Assembly: GCA_016194725.1 (NCBI GenBank)
Contig: JACQAW010000129.1
Span: 1 to 16,649 of the forward strand
Source: Deltaproteobacteria bacterium
Lineage (GTDB): Bacteria; Bdellovibrionota; UBA1018; UBA923
Reading direction: 5' to 3'
Length of the DNA: 16,649 nt
In this document: positions 7,469-14,418 of the stretch, piece by piece
Position numbering within the stretch: position 1 is the first letter of the stretch
How the letters are laid out: each line of letters begins with the position of its first letter
The notes under the pieces: generated by a model
What the model was told of the DNA's origin: nothing
Seen by the model: only the letters and a program-made list of their open reading frames with translations
The model's database searches: none
Position numbers and translations under genes: made by a program

Positions 7469-8173
7469 GTGATCAATCTTTCGGAACAGCTGGATTTGCT
7501 TTGTGAGATTCAAACCATCGATATCGAAGTCACTCGCTCGGTTCGCGAAAGCCACTGCCGCCCGGCGGCCATTGAGCGCCTCAAGAGAGACGTCGAGGCG
7601 TTCAGGGGAATTTTCACGGCCGCAAAACGCCTTCTGGACGAGACAAGAAATGAGATCGCCGCGGCGACCTCAGAGCTCGACGCTCACCGGGCCGCTCGTA
7701 CCAAGCTGGAAAAGCAAAGAAAGAAGCCAGGCATGCCTGCTGAGCTTGAGCGAGTTAAGGTAAAGATTTACAGCCTCGACTCCGCCCTAGCGGCACTCGT
7801 CGCCCGTGAGCGGCAGGCGACGGAAGAGTTGAAGGCTCTGAGCGACGGGCAGGCATCGCGGCAGCTGGAGCTGAAGAGCCAGCAGCAACTTGCGCTTGAG
7901 GATGCCGGTAGTCTTCAGGAAAAGCTTCGCCAAATCTCGAAGCGCAGAGGCCGTTACCTGTCGCGCGTCAGCGGTGAGCTGCTTGCGCACTATGAACGGC
8001 TTCGCTCTCTTAAAGGCGGGCTCGGCATTGTGCGGGTGACGAATAGATTTTGCACGGGCTGCAATATGACCTTGCCGGCGCAAGTCTATGTCGAAGTCAT
8101 GAGGGGGCGGGTCTTAACCGGCTGCCCGCGGTGTCAGCGCATGCTCTGTTGCGCTTCAGACAAAGCGCCGTGA
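7469..8173 (+). CDS. Coiled-coil zinc-ribbon protein (COG1579 / DUF164 type)
   Basis: A protein of 234 residues with two parts. Residues about 1-180 are almost wholly charged/Leu/Ala helix consistent with a long antiparallel coiled coil. Residues 190-228 form a C4 zinc ribbon: C195-T-G-C198-N-M-T-L-P, then V-L-T-G-C219-P-R-C222-Q-R-M-L. This order and spacing is the signature of the family that includes Helicobacter HP0958 and Chlamydia CdsZ/CT398, which bind nucleic acid or secretion/flagellar partners; the role here is unknown. GTG 7469 has AGGG at 7458-7461, 7 bases upstream. The 3' end overlaps the tail of the convergent Fur-family gene by 40 bp. The upstream operator-like sequence suggests metal-linked expression. 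Confidence 0.85.
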   Translation: MINLSEQLDLLCEIQTIDIEVTRSVRESHCRPAAIERLKRDVEAFRGIFTAAKRLLDETRNEIAAATSELDAHRAARTKLEKQRKKPGMPAELERVKVKIYSLDSALAALVARERQATEELKALSDGQASRQLELKSQQQLALEDAGSLQEKLRQISKRRGRYLSRVSGELLAHYERLRSLKGGLGIVRVTNRFCTGCNMTLPAQVYVEVMRGRVLTGCPRCQRMLCCASDKAP

Positions 8174-8631
8174 GCTGAGCGGGTGGCTTCTTTTTGGGCG
8201 GTTTTTTTGCCGCAGCTTGAGCAATAGCCGTAGAAAACAACCGATAGGTTCGCCTTTGAGAAGCCGTGAACGTCTTTAAGGGCGGACTCGACTTTCTCAA
8301 AGAGCGCTTTGTTTCCCTTATTCAGCTTTCCACAGGCCTTGCAGATGAAAAAATGATGTACCTTGCGATCAAATACATATTGAAAACGTTTACCCAGCTT
8401 GGGCAGCATCAGTTCCTGGATGATATCGAGTTTTTTAAAGGCTTCCAGATTTCGATAGATGCTCGATCTATCGACGCCGGGCATATTCTCTTCCATGAAA
8501 TCGTGAACGTCTTTTAGCGAGAGTTGCTTTGAGCTGTTATCAAGAATGAACTGCAGCAGCAGCCTGCGGGCAGGCGTGATGCGCATTTCATTTGATTTGA
8601 GTACCGCTATAAGGTCCTTATGCTTCTTCAT
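8134..8631 (-). CDS. Fur-family metal-dependent transcriptional regulator
   Basis: A protein of 165 residues. The N-terminal winged helix includes R-I-T-P-A-R-R-L-L-L (17-26) and the recognition-helix region D-R-S-S-I-Y-R-N-L (54-62). The dimerisation/metal domain has V-H92-H93-F-F-I-C97-K-A-C100-G and H122-G-F ending in Y-G-Y-C137-S-S-C140-G. The two CxxC pairs are the structural zinc site common in this family, and the His residues fit regulatory metal binding. Subtype (Fur, Zur, PerR or other) cannot be set from sequence alone. ATG 8631 is preferred over TTG 8694, which adds about 21 unusual residues. A tail of about 23 residues after the last CxxC overlaps the zinc-ribbon gene. It is divergent from the MerB-like gene, with an operator-like palindrome between them, which suggests autoregulation. 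Confidence 0.88.
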   Translation of the reverse strand: MKKHKDLIAVLKSNEMRITPARRLLLQFILDNSSKQLSLKDVHDFMEENMPGVDRSSIYRNLEAFKKLDIIQELMLPKLGKRFQYVFDRKVHHFFICKACGKLNKGNKALFEKVESALKDVHGFSKANLSVVFYGYCSSCGKKTAQKEATRSAHGALSEAQQSMR

Positions 8632-8754
8632 GGATGCGAAGTTAGTACCTGATAATCCGGGCTCGGTCACCAGATTTTTTGACGCTCGGGGCAAGGTGGT
8701 TTTTTCGATTTAGCTTCTGATGGCAGGCCGTGCGCGCTTCTGTACGCACAGCAC

Positions 8755-8778
8755 TGCTGTTGCATCATGGTGCAATAA
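8755..8778. promoter_or_regulatory. Operator-like palindrome, site 2 (divergent fur-family/MerB-like promoter)
   Basis: TTGCATCATGGTGCAA (8760-8775) is an inverted repeat with 5-bp arms TTGCA/TGCAA and a 6-base centre, flanked by TGCTG on the left and TAA on the right. The reverse complement is 20/24 identical to site 1. It lies about 17 bases before the ATG of the MerB-like gene and about 125 bases from the start of the Fur-family gene. The TTGCA half-site recalls the TTGC-type boxes known for some Fur-family regulators such as Streptomyces Nur; the match is only to the half-site and spacing differs. Confidence 0.6.
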
Positions 8779-8794
8779 GTGTTAACCTTTTTCA

Positions 8795-9331
8795 ATGACG
8801 ACACCTGAACTCTCTGCCTGCCTGCGGCAGCTGTTGCCGCGGACCGAGAAGGAAAGACGGCAATTTTCCGAAACCCTGCTCGCTGCCTCGCGAGGCGAGT
8901 CCAATCTCGAGCTTGGTTCGCTTCGGGCGTATGGGCTTGGGTTGAATCGCACGCCACACACGGTTGAATTCGATACTGGCGCCCAGCTTTCGGTGTGCTC
9001 CCCTTTGCACGCGGTTCTAGCCGCCTGTATACTTCGCGTGAATACGCGGGTACGCCTTTACAGCATGTTTTCTCAAGCAGCCTTTCAATTTGAAATTGAC
9101 CGCTATGGCGTGGCCTATGGACAAGCCGGGGCCTGCGTCATCGCGCTGCCCAAAGCCGATGGTGTCTACTGCTTCAGTGATACGCAGGTTTTCCATACTC
9201 CGGTCGAAGCGAGGCAATGGCTTGTCGAGCATCCAGACTGCGAAATTATCGCGCCTTGGCAGATTCATCATGCTGTTTCTGAGTTATTCAAAGATGAGGC
9301 CCTGAATTATGTTTCGACATCGCCTGCATAA
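8795..9331 (+). CDS. MerB-like (alkylmercury lyase fold) protein
   Basis: A protein of 178 residues. From residue 57 the order of segments resembles the C-terminal catalytic domain of organomercurial lyase: V-E-F-D-(x)-L-S-V-C68-S-P-L-H-A, then a strand-rich middle ending A-C-V-I-A-L-P, then V-Y-C126-F-S-D-T-Q-V-F-H and a final helix pair with E-A-R-Q-W-L. Cys68 and Cys126 sit where MerB has its two catalytic cysteines. The Asp three residues after the first Cys in MerB (C-A-L-D) is Leu71 here, so a classical carbon-mercury lyase is doubtful; a thiol-metal binding or related role is possible. The N-terminal 55 residues are short for the MerB helical domain. No clear ribosome site precedes ATG 8795. 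It faces away from the Fur-family gene across site 2, so metal control is likely. Assignment rests on visual motif matching. Confidence 0.55.
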   Translation: MTTPELSACLRQLLPRTEKERRQFSETLLAASRGESNLELGSLRAYGLGLNRTPHTVEFDTGAQLSVCSPLHAVLAACILRVNTRVRLYSMFSQAAFQFEIDRYGVAYGQAGACVIALPKADGVYCFSDTQVFHTPVEARQWLVEHPDCEIIAPWQIHHAVSELFKDEALNYVSTSPA

Positions 9332-9481
9332 GACAACCACAGCCAGGACACTGCTTGCGCCGCGCGGTAATCCGCGTTTCCTGCACTCTGACCATGGTCG
9401 AAATTACAGGCCTGTCAAACGCGAGATGAAGCACTGGCTGGCAACCAATAGAGGCGCTTTGGTGTTCTGGTCGGATCACGA

Positions 9482-9494
9482 GGGCCGAAGGCCC
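9482..9494. other. Short GC-rich hairpin after the MerB-like gene
   Basis: GGGCC-GAA-GGCCC forms a 5-bp stem with a 3-base loop about 150 bases after the MerB-like stop. No T-run follows, so terminator function is uncertain. The 246-base stretch 9332-9577 holds this hairpin and a doubtful small reading frame (9309-9500) but no recognisable gene. Confidence 0.2.
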
Positions 9495-9577
9495 CTGTAA
9501 TTCCGGCGTACTTCGCTTGCCGCGCAGATGCAAGGCGTGCCGTGCGCGCTGGCACTACTCTTGCTCTTTGCGGCGCC

Positions 9578-10396
9578 ATGAAGACGAAAAGATTCCTGTG
9601 CTTGATTCTTATCGCGCTGGCCTGCGGGCCCGGCGCAAGCGCCGACGAGCCCCTTCGCGAGATGGCGAAAACCATAGGAAGCGTCGACTCCGACGACCTG
9701 AGTTTCTCGGACGGACACGGAGTGCGCATCGGCGGAGCGCCCCTGTACGTCGACGTGTGGGCCCAGGCGCCGGGCGTGAAACGAAAGAACGAGTCGGAGT
9801 GGCTGCGGACGCGCTTCGCGGTAAGTTCCCTGACAAACGACGAGCAGTCGGGCGCGGTCGTTGCCGAGATCGACACCTCGACGTGGGAATCGCGGCACGC
9901 GAGCAGCCCCGACGATGATACCTCGGGCGCGGGCCTGGTACGCCTGGGCATGGTGAAGTTCGAGGCAGGCATGGGCGGCGGGCCCGTCGGCACGCAATGG
10001 CAGGGCGAGATGCGCCTTGAGCTCGAGCTGGGCGGCATCAGTGCAAGCGAGATGCTGCGGGTCACGAAAAATCTGGAGTTGTACATCCATGGCGCCATGG
10101 GAATTGGCCTGCGAGTCGTCGACAGGAATGCGCTGGCACTTTCGTACGCGATGACCGGTGACATGCGCGCGGGTGTTGGCATCGCCGATCGAGTATACGT
10201 GGGTGCGAAGATGAAGGCCCGCGCCGGTGGCGATTCGTTACGGACGACTTATGGCGCGGAAGTGCGCTGGCGCGTGAACCACGAGGATACGATTGGCGCC
10301 TCGGTCGACCATACCGAATACGCTGGCCAGGATGTGCTTGCCACCGATCCGGCTGGCTGGACATTGAACTTTGGCTACTTCAAGCGATTCGAGTGA
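9578..10396 (+). CDS. Exported beta-rich envelope protein, function unknown
   Basis: A protein of 272 residues with a Sec signal peptide: basic K-T-K-R, hydrophobic F-L-C-L-I-L-I-A-L-A-C, and a likely cut after G-A-S-A before D-E-P. The mature part is rich in alternating hydrophobic/polar strands with Gly turns (L-E-L-Y-I-H-G-A-M-G-I-G-L-R-V, R-V-Y-V-G-A-K-M-K-A-R, T-Y-G-A-E-V-R-W-R-V) and ends W-T-L-N-F-G-Y-F-K-R-F-E, as in many small outer-membrane barrels. No family motif is recognised. ATG 9578 is chosen because it puts the signal peptide at the N-terminus, though it lacks a ribosome site. GTG 9542 is in frame with AAGG six bases upstream and would add 12 residues. It converges with the minus-strand gene at 10462. 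Confidence 0.65.
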   Translation: MKTKRFLCLILIALACGPGASADEPLREMAKTIGSVDSDDLSFSDGHGVRIGGAPLYVDVWAQAPGVKRKNESEWLRTRFAVSSLTNDEQSGAVVAEIDTSTWESRHASSPDDDTSGAGLVRLGMVKFEAGMGGGPVGTQWQGEMRLELELGGISASEMLRVTKNLELYIHGAMGIGLRVVDRNALALSYAMTGDMRAGVGIADRVYVGAKMKARAGGDSLRTTYGAEVRWRVNHEDTIGASVDHTEYAGQDVLATDPAGWTLNFGYFKRFE

Positions 10397-10461
10397 CACA
10401 TGTAAGCGAGCAGGCACTGAGATCCTGTTCAACTATTCCAAAGATATTGGCTCAAATCCAA

Positions 10462-11043
10462 CTAAGAACCGGGGCGTGGATTGCCCCAGATTATTTTTGA
10501 TGGCTTATCGCTGTTAAAGCAAATTCCACCCGCGCGTTTCAAGCCGCTCGTGCGAGTGACATGCGTGAAGGCTAGCTGCTGGTCTTTTCGGGTGAATACT
10601 GTCTTTACTTCCGCCACATCGATTCGCACCTTGGTCCCAAATCCGAACTCCGGCTCGAGACAAAAATATTCCCCGCCGGTTCTCAGAATCGCCGACACCA
10701 TTGAAACCTCCGGGTCGAGGACCAGCGTGTAGGGGTTCCAGTTTTTTTCGTTGTACTCCGGAGCCAGTTTACCCACGATCAGGAGCTCGCGGTCATTTTT
10801 CACGACCACTTCCCGGGCGATGGGATCATAGACCAGCTTCATGCGGTACAAAGGGGTGTTGACGAATAGCTTCAGCTCCGGAATCGCGAAGCGGTAGATT
10901 TCCAGGCCCGGGGGGTCTTTTGAGATGCTATGGCCTACTTCCACGCAGCGCACAGCAGGGTCTTCACAGACATATGGGCTTATCGAAGCGTGGCCTGTTG
11001 TGGTGAAAGTGACTATCAAGGCGAGAGCAGCGAGCCATTTCAT
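10462..11043 (-). CDS. Small exported protein, unrecognised
   Basis: A protein of 193 residues with a signal peptide (K-W-L-A-A-L-A-L-I-V-T-F, cut probably after G-H-A-S or H-A) and no other membrane segment, so periplasmic, secreted or surface-bound. The mature part carries three Cys near the start and middle (V-C-E-D, R-C-V-E, Y-F-C-L) plus one near the end (I-C-F-N), which could pair as disulfides, and looks mostly beta. I do not recognise a family. Two in-frame ATGs lie at 11049 and 11043; AGGGGA touches the first directly but is six bases from the second, so 11043 is the better start. It is divergent from the EEP hydrolase gene across a 248-base promoter region. Confidence 0.65.
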   Translation of the reverse strand: MKWLAALALIVTFTTTGHASISPYVCEDPAVRCVEVGHSISKDPPGLEIYRFAIPELKLFVNTPLYRMKLVYDPIAREVVVKNDRELLIVGKLAPEYNEKNWNPYTLVLDPEVSMVSAILRTGGEYFCLEPEFGFGTKVRIDVAEVKTVFTRKDQQLAFTHVTRTSGLKRAGGICFNSDKPSKIIWGNPRPGS

Positions 11044-11244
11044 TTTCATTCCCCTGTTTTGATAGAGAACTCTGGAGGGGGTAAGGTGTCAAGGTTTTGA
11101 AAAAAAACCGCCCGGCGTACCTCGCCCACGGCACTCTGGCCTGCGCGCATGCGGCAAATGAAAGGTAACTCGTCACTGCATGGGTGTCATCCCGCCAGTC
11201 GATGAATCGCTGAGGTCCCCAACTCTCAAGAGCACTATTTATTC

Positions 11245-11267
11245 CGATAAAAATAGTCTATTTATCG
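11245..11267. promoter_or_regulatory. AT-rich inverted repeat before the EEP hydrolase gene
   Basis: CGATAAA (11245-11251) and TTTATCG (11261-11267) form perfect 7-bp arms around a 9-base centre. A nested AAATAG-T-CTATTT palindrome (11251-11263) overlaps it. It ends 24 bases before the ATG at 11292 in an AT-rich island inside otherwise GC-rich DNA, so it is probably an operator overlapping the promoter. The cognate regulator is unknown. The remainder of 11044-11291 shows nothing I can assign. Confidence 0.4.
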
Positions 11268-11291
11268 TATCGGCTGAAATGGGGGGTTGTC

Positions 11292-12665
11292 ATGGGCAAT
11301 TGTTTATTTCGGATAGCCGTGGTTCTGGCGCTGATATTTTGCGCTGCTTTCGCCGGCGCGGAGGAGCCAAGCGCGCCGCGGTCCCATCTTCTGAGGGTGT
11401 TGTCGCTGAACTTCAATGCCGAAATGGTTCCCAACGATATCGACAGCCGCCTGCGTGACGGACGCTTTCGTGCGCTGCTCGACTGGGTCGGAGTCAATCA
11501 TCCGGACGTGATTTTGCTGCAGGAGGGCTGGAATTATCACGGCGATCCCTCGGTGGCGATTACGCTGGCCAGAGCGCTCCACTGGGACATGGACTACCGG
11601 CTCGACATGGGCGCGCCGGGCTTTCTATATGATAGCGTGGCCATCCTCGCTAAAAAATCCCTGCATCTTTCTGAGGTGCAGGCAATCGAGTTGCCCCATA
11701 GCGCCCACAGCATAGGCGACGGCAAGAACTGGGTACTGGTCACTGGCGCCGTGAGCTACGGAGTGGGCGGGCGAATCACCCTTGCTGATGGCGAAAGCGC
11801 GTACTTGTACACGACCCACCTTGTGGGCGACACCGACAGCGACAAGCGCGACCAGATGTTGGCCTTGAACAGCGCGATCCAGGCTCAGGTCGAAAAGAAT
11901 GGCGGAGTTTGGGGCACGACCAAGGTCATCACAGGGGGCGACTTGAACTCGCCGCCGGGCAGCCTTCTGGATCAGGCGATCAGGAGCGCGGGCTACACAG
12001 ATGCCTGGGAGGTCAATCACCCGACCGATCCCGGTTTCACCGATTGCGCCAATGTCACTGACGCCTGCTTTAATCCCATGGAGCTCGGCGGCTACCTGTT
12101 TCCCGATCAGGCTGGCGAAAACTCCTCGGGGCGCATTGACCACCTCTACGCGTTGGGTCGCGGTATCAGCCCTCTGGCCTCGACGATCGTTTTCAATCTA
12201 CCGATAAACGGAGTGTGGATGTCGGATCATTACGGGCTGCTGACGACGTACAACACGGGGGGCCCCGCTTCACCGGTTTCGAATCCCGCGCGGGATTTCG
12301 GCGGTTTTATCCTGCCCACGCACATTCAGGACATCAGGGCGCAGAATTTTTACTGTGGCGGGCCCAGTATCGGCCGCAGCTGCCACAACTCGCTTGCGCC
12401 ATATTACGTGGTTGGTCCGAAGGGCCTGACGATCCACAATGTAAAAGGCGCCGGGCTGCTCGACGTGCGCATCGACGGGCCAGGCATTGTCTATCCCTAC
12501 AACCGCGCCCAGTTGGATTCGAACCAGCGCGCTTCTTTTGTCTTCGCCAAGGATGGGGATTACACGTACCAGGTCAAGGACCCCTGGGGAAACAGGGTCA
12601 CGGGAGTGGTGCACGTCATTGCTGAGAAGTTCAGCGACAACAGACCGATCCCGGTGCAGCAGTAA
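11292..12665 (+). CDS. Secreted endonuclease/exonuclease/phosphatase-fold hydrolase
   Basis: A protein of 457 residues with a signal peptide (F-R-I-A-V-V-L-A-L-I-F-C-A-A-F-A-G-A, cut before E-E-P). The DNase I/sphingomyelinase fold motifs all appear in order: L-S-L-N40-F-N, L-L-Q-E78-G-W (metal-binding Glu), Y-T-T-H176-L, G-G-D217-L-N219-S, R-I-D283-H284, and M-S-D312-H313-Y. All key residues are kept, so an active phosphodiesterase or phosphatase is expected; nucleic acid, phospholipid or sphingomyelin are possible substrates. Residues about 325-457 form an extra, mostly beta C-terminal region with Cys355 and Cys364 that I do not recognise; it may bind substrate or the surface. GGGGGG ending at 11286, five bases before ATG 11292, fixes the start. 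A palindrome lies just upstream. Confidence 0.85.
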   Translation: MGNCLFRIAVVLALIFCAAFAGAEEPSAPRSHLLRVLSLNFNAEMVPNDIDSRLRDGRFRALLDWVGVNHPDVILLQEGWNYHGDPSVAITLARALHWDMDYRLDMGAPGFLYDSVAILAKKSLHLSEVQAIELPHSAHSIGDGKNWVLVTGAVSYGVGGRITLADGESAYLYTTHLVGDTDSDKRDQMLALNSAIQAQVEKNGGVWGTTKVITGGDLNSPPGSLLDQAIRSAGYTDAWEVNHPTDPGFTDCANVTDACFNPMELGGYLFPDQAGENSSGRIDHLYALGRGISPLASTIVFNLPINGVWMSDHYGLLTTYNTGGPASPVSNPARDFGGFILPTHIQDIRAQNFYCGGPSIGRSCHNSLAPYYVVGPKGLTIHNVKGAGLLDVRIDGPGIVYPYNRAQLDSNQRASFVFAKDGDYTYQVKDPWGNRVTGVVHVIAEKFSDNRPIPVQQ

Positions 12666-12843
12666 CCTGATATGACGGCCAGGGTAGTGTATCGCCTCAA
12701 GGCACCTGTCGAAGCCCTGACGACGGTGCTTGAAATTCTGCAAATATATCGCAAAATTATCGAACATTTAGCCGAAGTTCTTCTGGCCTCTACGTTGCAC
12801 TAGATAGTCGGCAGCACACATTTCAATGAGAGAGGTCTTTAAG

Positions 12844-13362
12844 ATGAAAAACTTCAATGTCGTCATGGTTTTCGGTATGGCCCTCACGATCGTTGGCGCC
12901 AGCATCGCGATGGCCGATCCGGCAGGCAAGCTTGTTGCTCACTGCACGGGCATCGACAATCCGATCGTGGCCGACATTTACCTTGCCAGCAATGGCTCGG
13001 TGGAATGCAAGATGACGAAGGTTCCGGGCCTTGGCTCCTACTCGAGCAAGCTCAAGAAGAAGGAGGGCTCGAAGAATGTTCTGGTGGCTGATATCGGCTC
13101 GACGATCGAGCTCACGCCTGACGGCCCCAAGTCTTATGTCGCCGAGACCATCATGCCGTTCCACTTCGGCAAGACGTTGCACTCGCGCTGCGAAGTCGAC
13201 CTGGAAGAAGCCAAGGCTCATGGCGTGATCGCCGACCGGGCACCGGAAGCGGTGAAGGGTGGCGAGAAGCTGGCCGAAGTGCCGTCGTCCAAGAACGCTG
13301 AAGGCAAGCCGGCTTCTGCTGGCAGTGAAAAAGCTCCGGAAAGCAAACTTTCAGCCAACTAA
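12844..13362 (+). CDS. Small exported protein with charged C-terminal tail, unknown
   Basis: A protein of 172 residues. Signal peptide M-K-N-F-N-V-V-M-V-F-G-M-A-L-T-I-V-G-A-S-I-A-M-A with cut before D-P-A-G-K. The core (to about residue 130) is beta-rich with three Cys (H-C-T-G, E-C-K-M, R-C-E-V). The last roughly 40 residues are Lys/Glu/Ala/Ser/Pro-rich and probably disordered. No family recognised. ATG 12844 is chosen over ATG 12826 because GAGAGG lies 8 bases upstream, an excellent ribosome site, and because it starts the signal peptide. Lys is almost always AAG, consistent with strong expression. The 178-base gap before it holds no gene. It ends five bases before the stop of the convergent FecR-domain gene. 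Confidence 0.75.
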   Translation: MKNFNVVMVFGMALTIVGASIAMADPAGKLVAHCTGIDNPIVADIYLASNGSVECKMTKVPGLGSYSSKLKKKEGSKNVLVADIGSTIELTPDGPKSYVAETIMPFHFGKTLHSRCEVDLEEAKAHGVIADRAPEAVKGGEKLAEVPSSKNAEGKPASAGSEKAPESKLSAN

Positions 13363-13367
13363 AATAA

Positions 13368-14129
13368 TCAGTGGAGCAGCTGCCGGGGAGCGCCGTTCGA
13401 AGTTGGGAACGGCGTCTTCACGGCGGCGCTGCCCGCCCCACTGCCTGGTTCATAGGGCAGGGGAAAGCGCTCCTGCCGAATCTTCTCGGCATGCCTGGCC
13501 AGAAGTGGATTCGTTACATTGAGCTTTTTAATGGCGTCGCTGATTTTGAATATTATCGGAGCCCCCAGCTGTCTCGCTGTGTATTGATAGCTCTGATCGA
13601 CCATCGTATAGGCGTTGTCACGCAGCAGCTTGTCTGCCGAGGCCGCAACCCGACCTACTCCGCGAAATGATCGCAAGGTTGCGCTGCCCGAAGGGTCCTG
13701 TTCAATGTAAAAGTCACCGGACACGAACCCGAAAAATGCCTTCGGCACTTCGAGCGCCAACAAGTCGCCATAATTGTAAACCGACTGCACGTGCAGGTAC
13801 ATCGAGCCATGAGCCAGATACAGCTCCAGAATATGTCCTGCATTATCCAGCTTTTCCCCGAACGTAAGCTCTGCCGATTGATCGAGGACAATTTCACTTT
13901 TATCTATCAGCGCAATACCGAGGCTTTGGCCCGGCTGCGAAGCGACTCTGTCGCCCGCCATGATGTTCTCTCCGAGCCCCACCTCAATGCGCTGCTGTTT
14001 GTCGTAAGCCCAGGCCTTTGATATCCGGGTAGGGGAATAAATCGTATCCAATTTTCCAACTACCACTGTTCCCCTGGCCAGGGCTGATACTGTCATCATT
14101 GAGGTGCAGAGGCCAATTATGCTAATCAT
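13368..14129 (-). CDS. Exported FecR-domain protein
   Basis: A protein of 253 residues with a signal peptide (I-S-I-I-G-L-C-T-S-M-M-T-V-S-A-L-A, cut before R-G-T). Residues about 50-160 match the FecR fold: L-G-E-N-I-M-A-G-D60-R-V-A-S-Q-P-G-Q-S-L-G-I-A-L-I-D-K-S-E-I-V-L, then E-L-Y-L-A-H-G-S-M-Y-L-H-V and F-V-S-G-D-F-Y-I-E. There is no anti-sigma or transmembrane segment, so it is probably a stand-alone periplasmic FecR-like binding or structural protein rather than a classical sigma-regulator partner. Residues 195-253 are helical and then Pro/Ser/Gly-rich. ATG 14129 has only a weak GTGGG upstream. It is divergent from the sedolisin gene and converges with the small exported gene. Confidence 0.75.
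   Translation of the reverse strand: MISIIGLCTSMMTVSALARGTVVVGKLDTIYSPTRISKAWAYDKQQRIEVGLGENIMAGDRVASQPGQSLGIALIDKSEIVLDQSAELTFGEKLDNAGHILELYLAHGSMYLHVQSVYNYGDLLALEVPKAFFGFVSGDFYIEQDPSGSATLRSFRGVGRVAASADKLLRDNAYTMVDQSYQYTARQLGAPIIFKISDAIKKLNVTNPLLARHAEKIRQERFPLPYEPGSGAGSAAVKTPFPTSNGAPRQLLH
13391..13414. terminator. Hairpin in the convergent 3' junction, possible terminator
   Basis: CGCCGTTC and GAACGGCG form a perfect 8-bp stem around an 8-base loop, starting 29 bases after the stop of the small exported gene and lying inside the last codons of the FecR-domain gene. It could stop plus-strand transcription at this tight tail-to-tail junction, where no other room exists. Only a short T-poor tract follows, so it may act Rho-assisted or as an RNA-stabilising stem rather than as a classical terminator. 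Confidence 0.35.
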
Positions 14130-14268
14130 GATTAAAACCCACGATAGGTTGGAACCGTGCTCGATGCAATGGTGATAGGCGCGAGCTCAGGTCATGGTGA
14201 GGAGCTGAAGTATCGGCACACACGGTCAGGCGAGAAATGCTCGTCCCGCTCGATTTTGGCGGTCGACA

Positions 14269-14282
14269 TACAAATTATTGTA
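14269..14282. promoter_or_regulatory. TACAA-N4-TTGTA inverted repeat in the FecR/sedolisin divergent region
   Basis: TACAAATTATTGTA has 5-bp perfect arms around ATTA, in the AT-rich half of the 14130-14418 gap between two divergent genes. It is a plausible operator or promoter element, but a short AT-rich palindrome can arise by chance. I could not pick a convincing -35/-10 pair for either gene in this gap. Confidence 0.3.
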
Positions 14283-14418
14283 ATTACTGCGTCAAACCAA
14301 AAAACTCAACTATTTACTTGATCTTATCCCAAATTGGAATATGATGCGCGCCTCAATAGCTCCCCGACCGGCAGGCCCGGCGGTGAGAGCGGTACTCATG
14401 GCTCGAGGTGTCTGCATT

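Noticed and set aside
8199..8215. T-run with small GCGG/CCGC arms just after the zinc-ribbon gene, terminator-like
   Set aside because: The T-run is in the loop, not after the stem, and it encodes the Lys codons of the Fur-family tail on the other strand.
9342..9420. H-S-D-H-G string in the small ORF, reminiscent of IS3-type transposase cores
   Set aside because: Only a five-residue resemblance. There are no other DDE motifs, terminal inverted repeats or target duplications.
9309..9500. 63-codon plus-strand ORF overlapping the end of the MerB-like gene, with GAGG 9 bases before its ATG
   Set aside because: Composition is Arg/His-rich with no motif, no signal peptide and ordinary codon choice for non-coding DNA. 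The ribosome-site match is short. It could be coupled to the upstream gene, but I cannot support it.
9415..10182. Long minus-strand ORF (255 codons) opposite the beta-rich exported protein
   Set aside because: It is the complement of a GC-rich gene with a signal peptide. Its product is Arg/Pro/Ser-rich low-complexity sequence without motifs.
12795..12816. TTGCACTA...TAGT...GCAGCA near the small exported gene, similar to site 1
   Set aside because: The left half matches, but two bases are inserted in the centre and the TGCA right arm is missing, so the palindrome is broken. Neighbours are unrelated to the Fur-family block.
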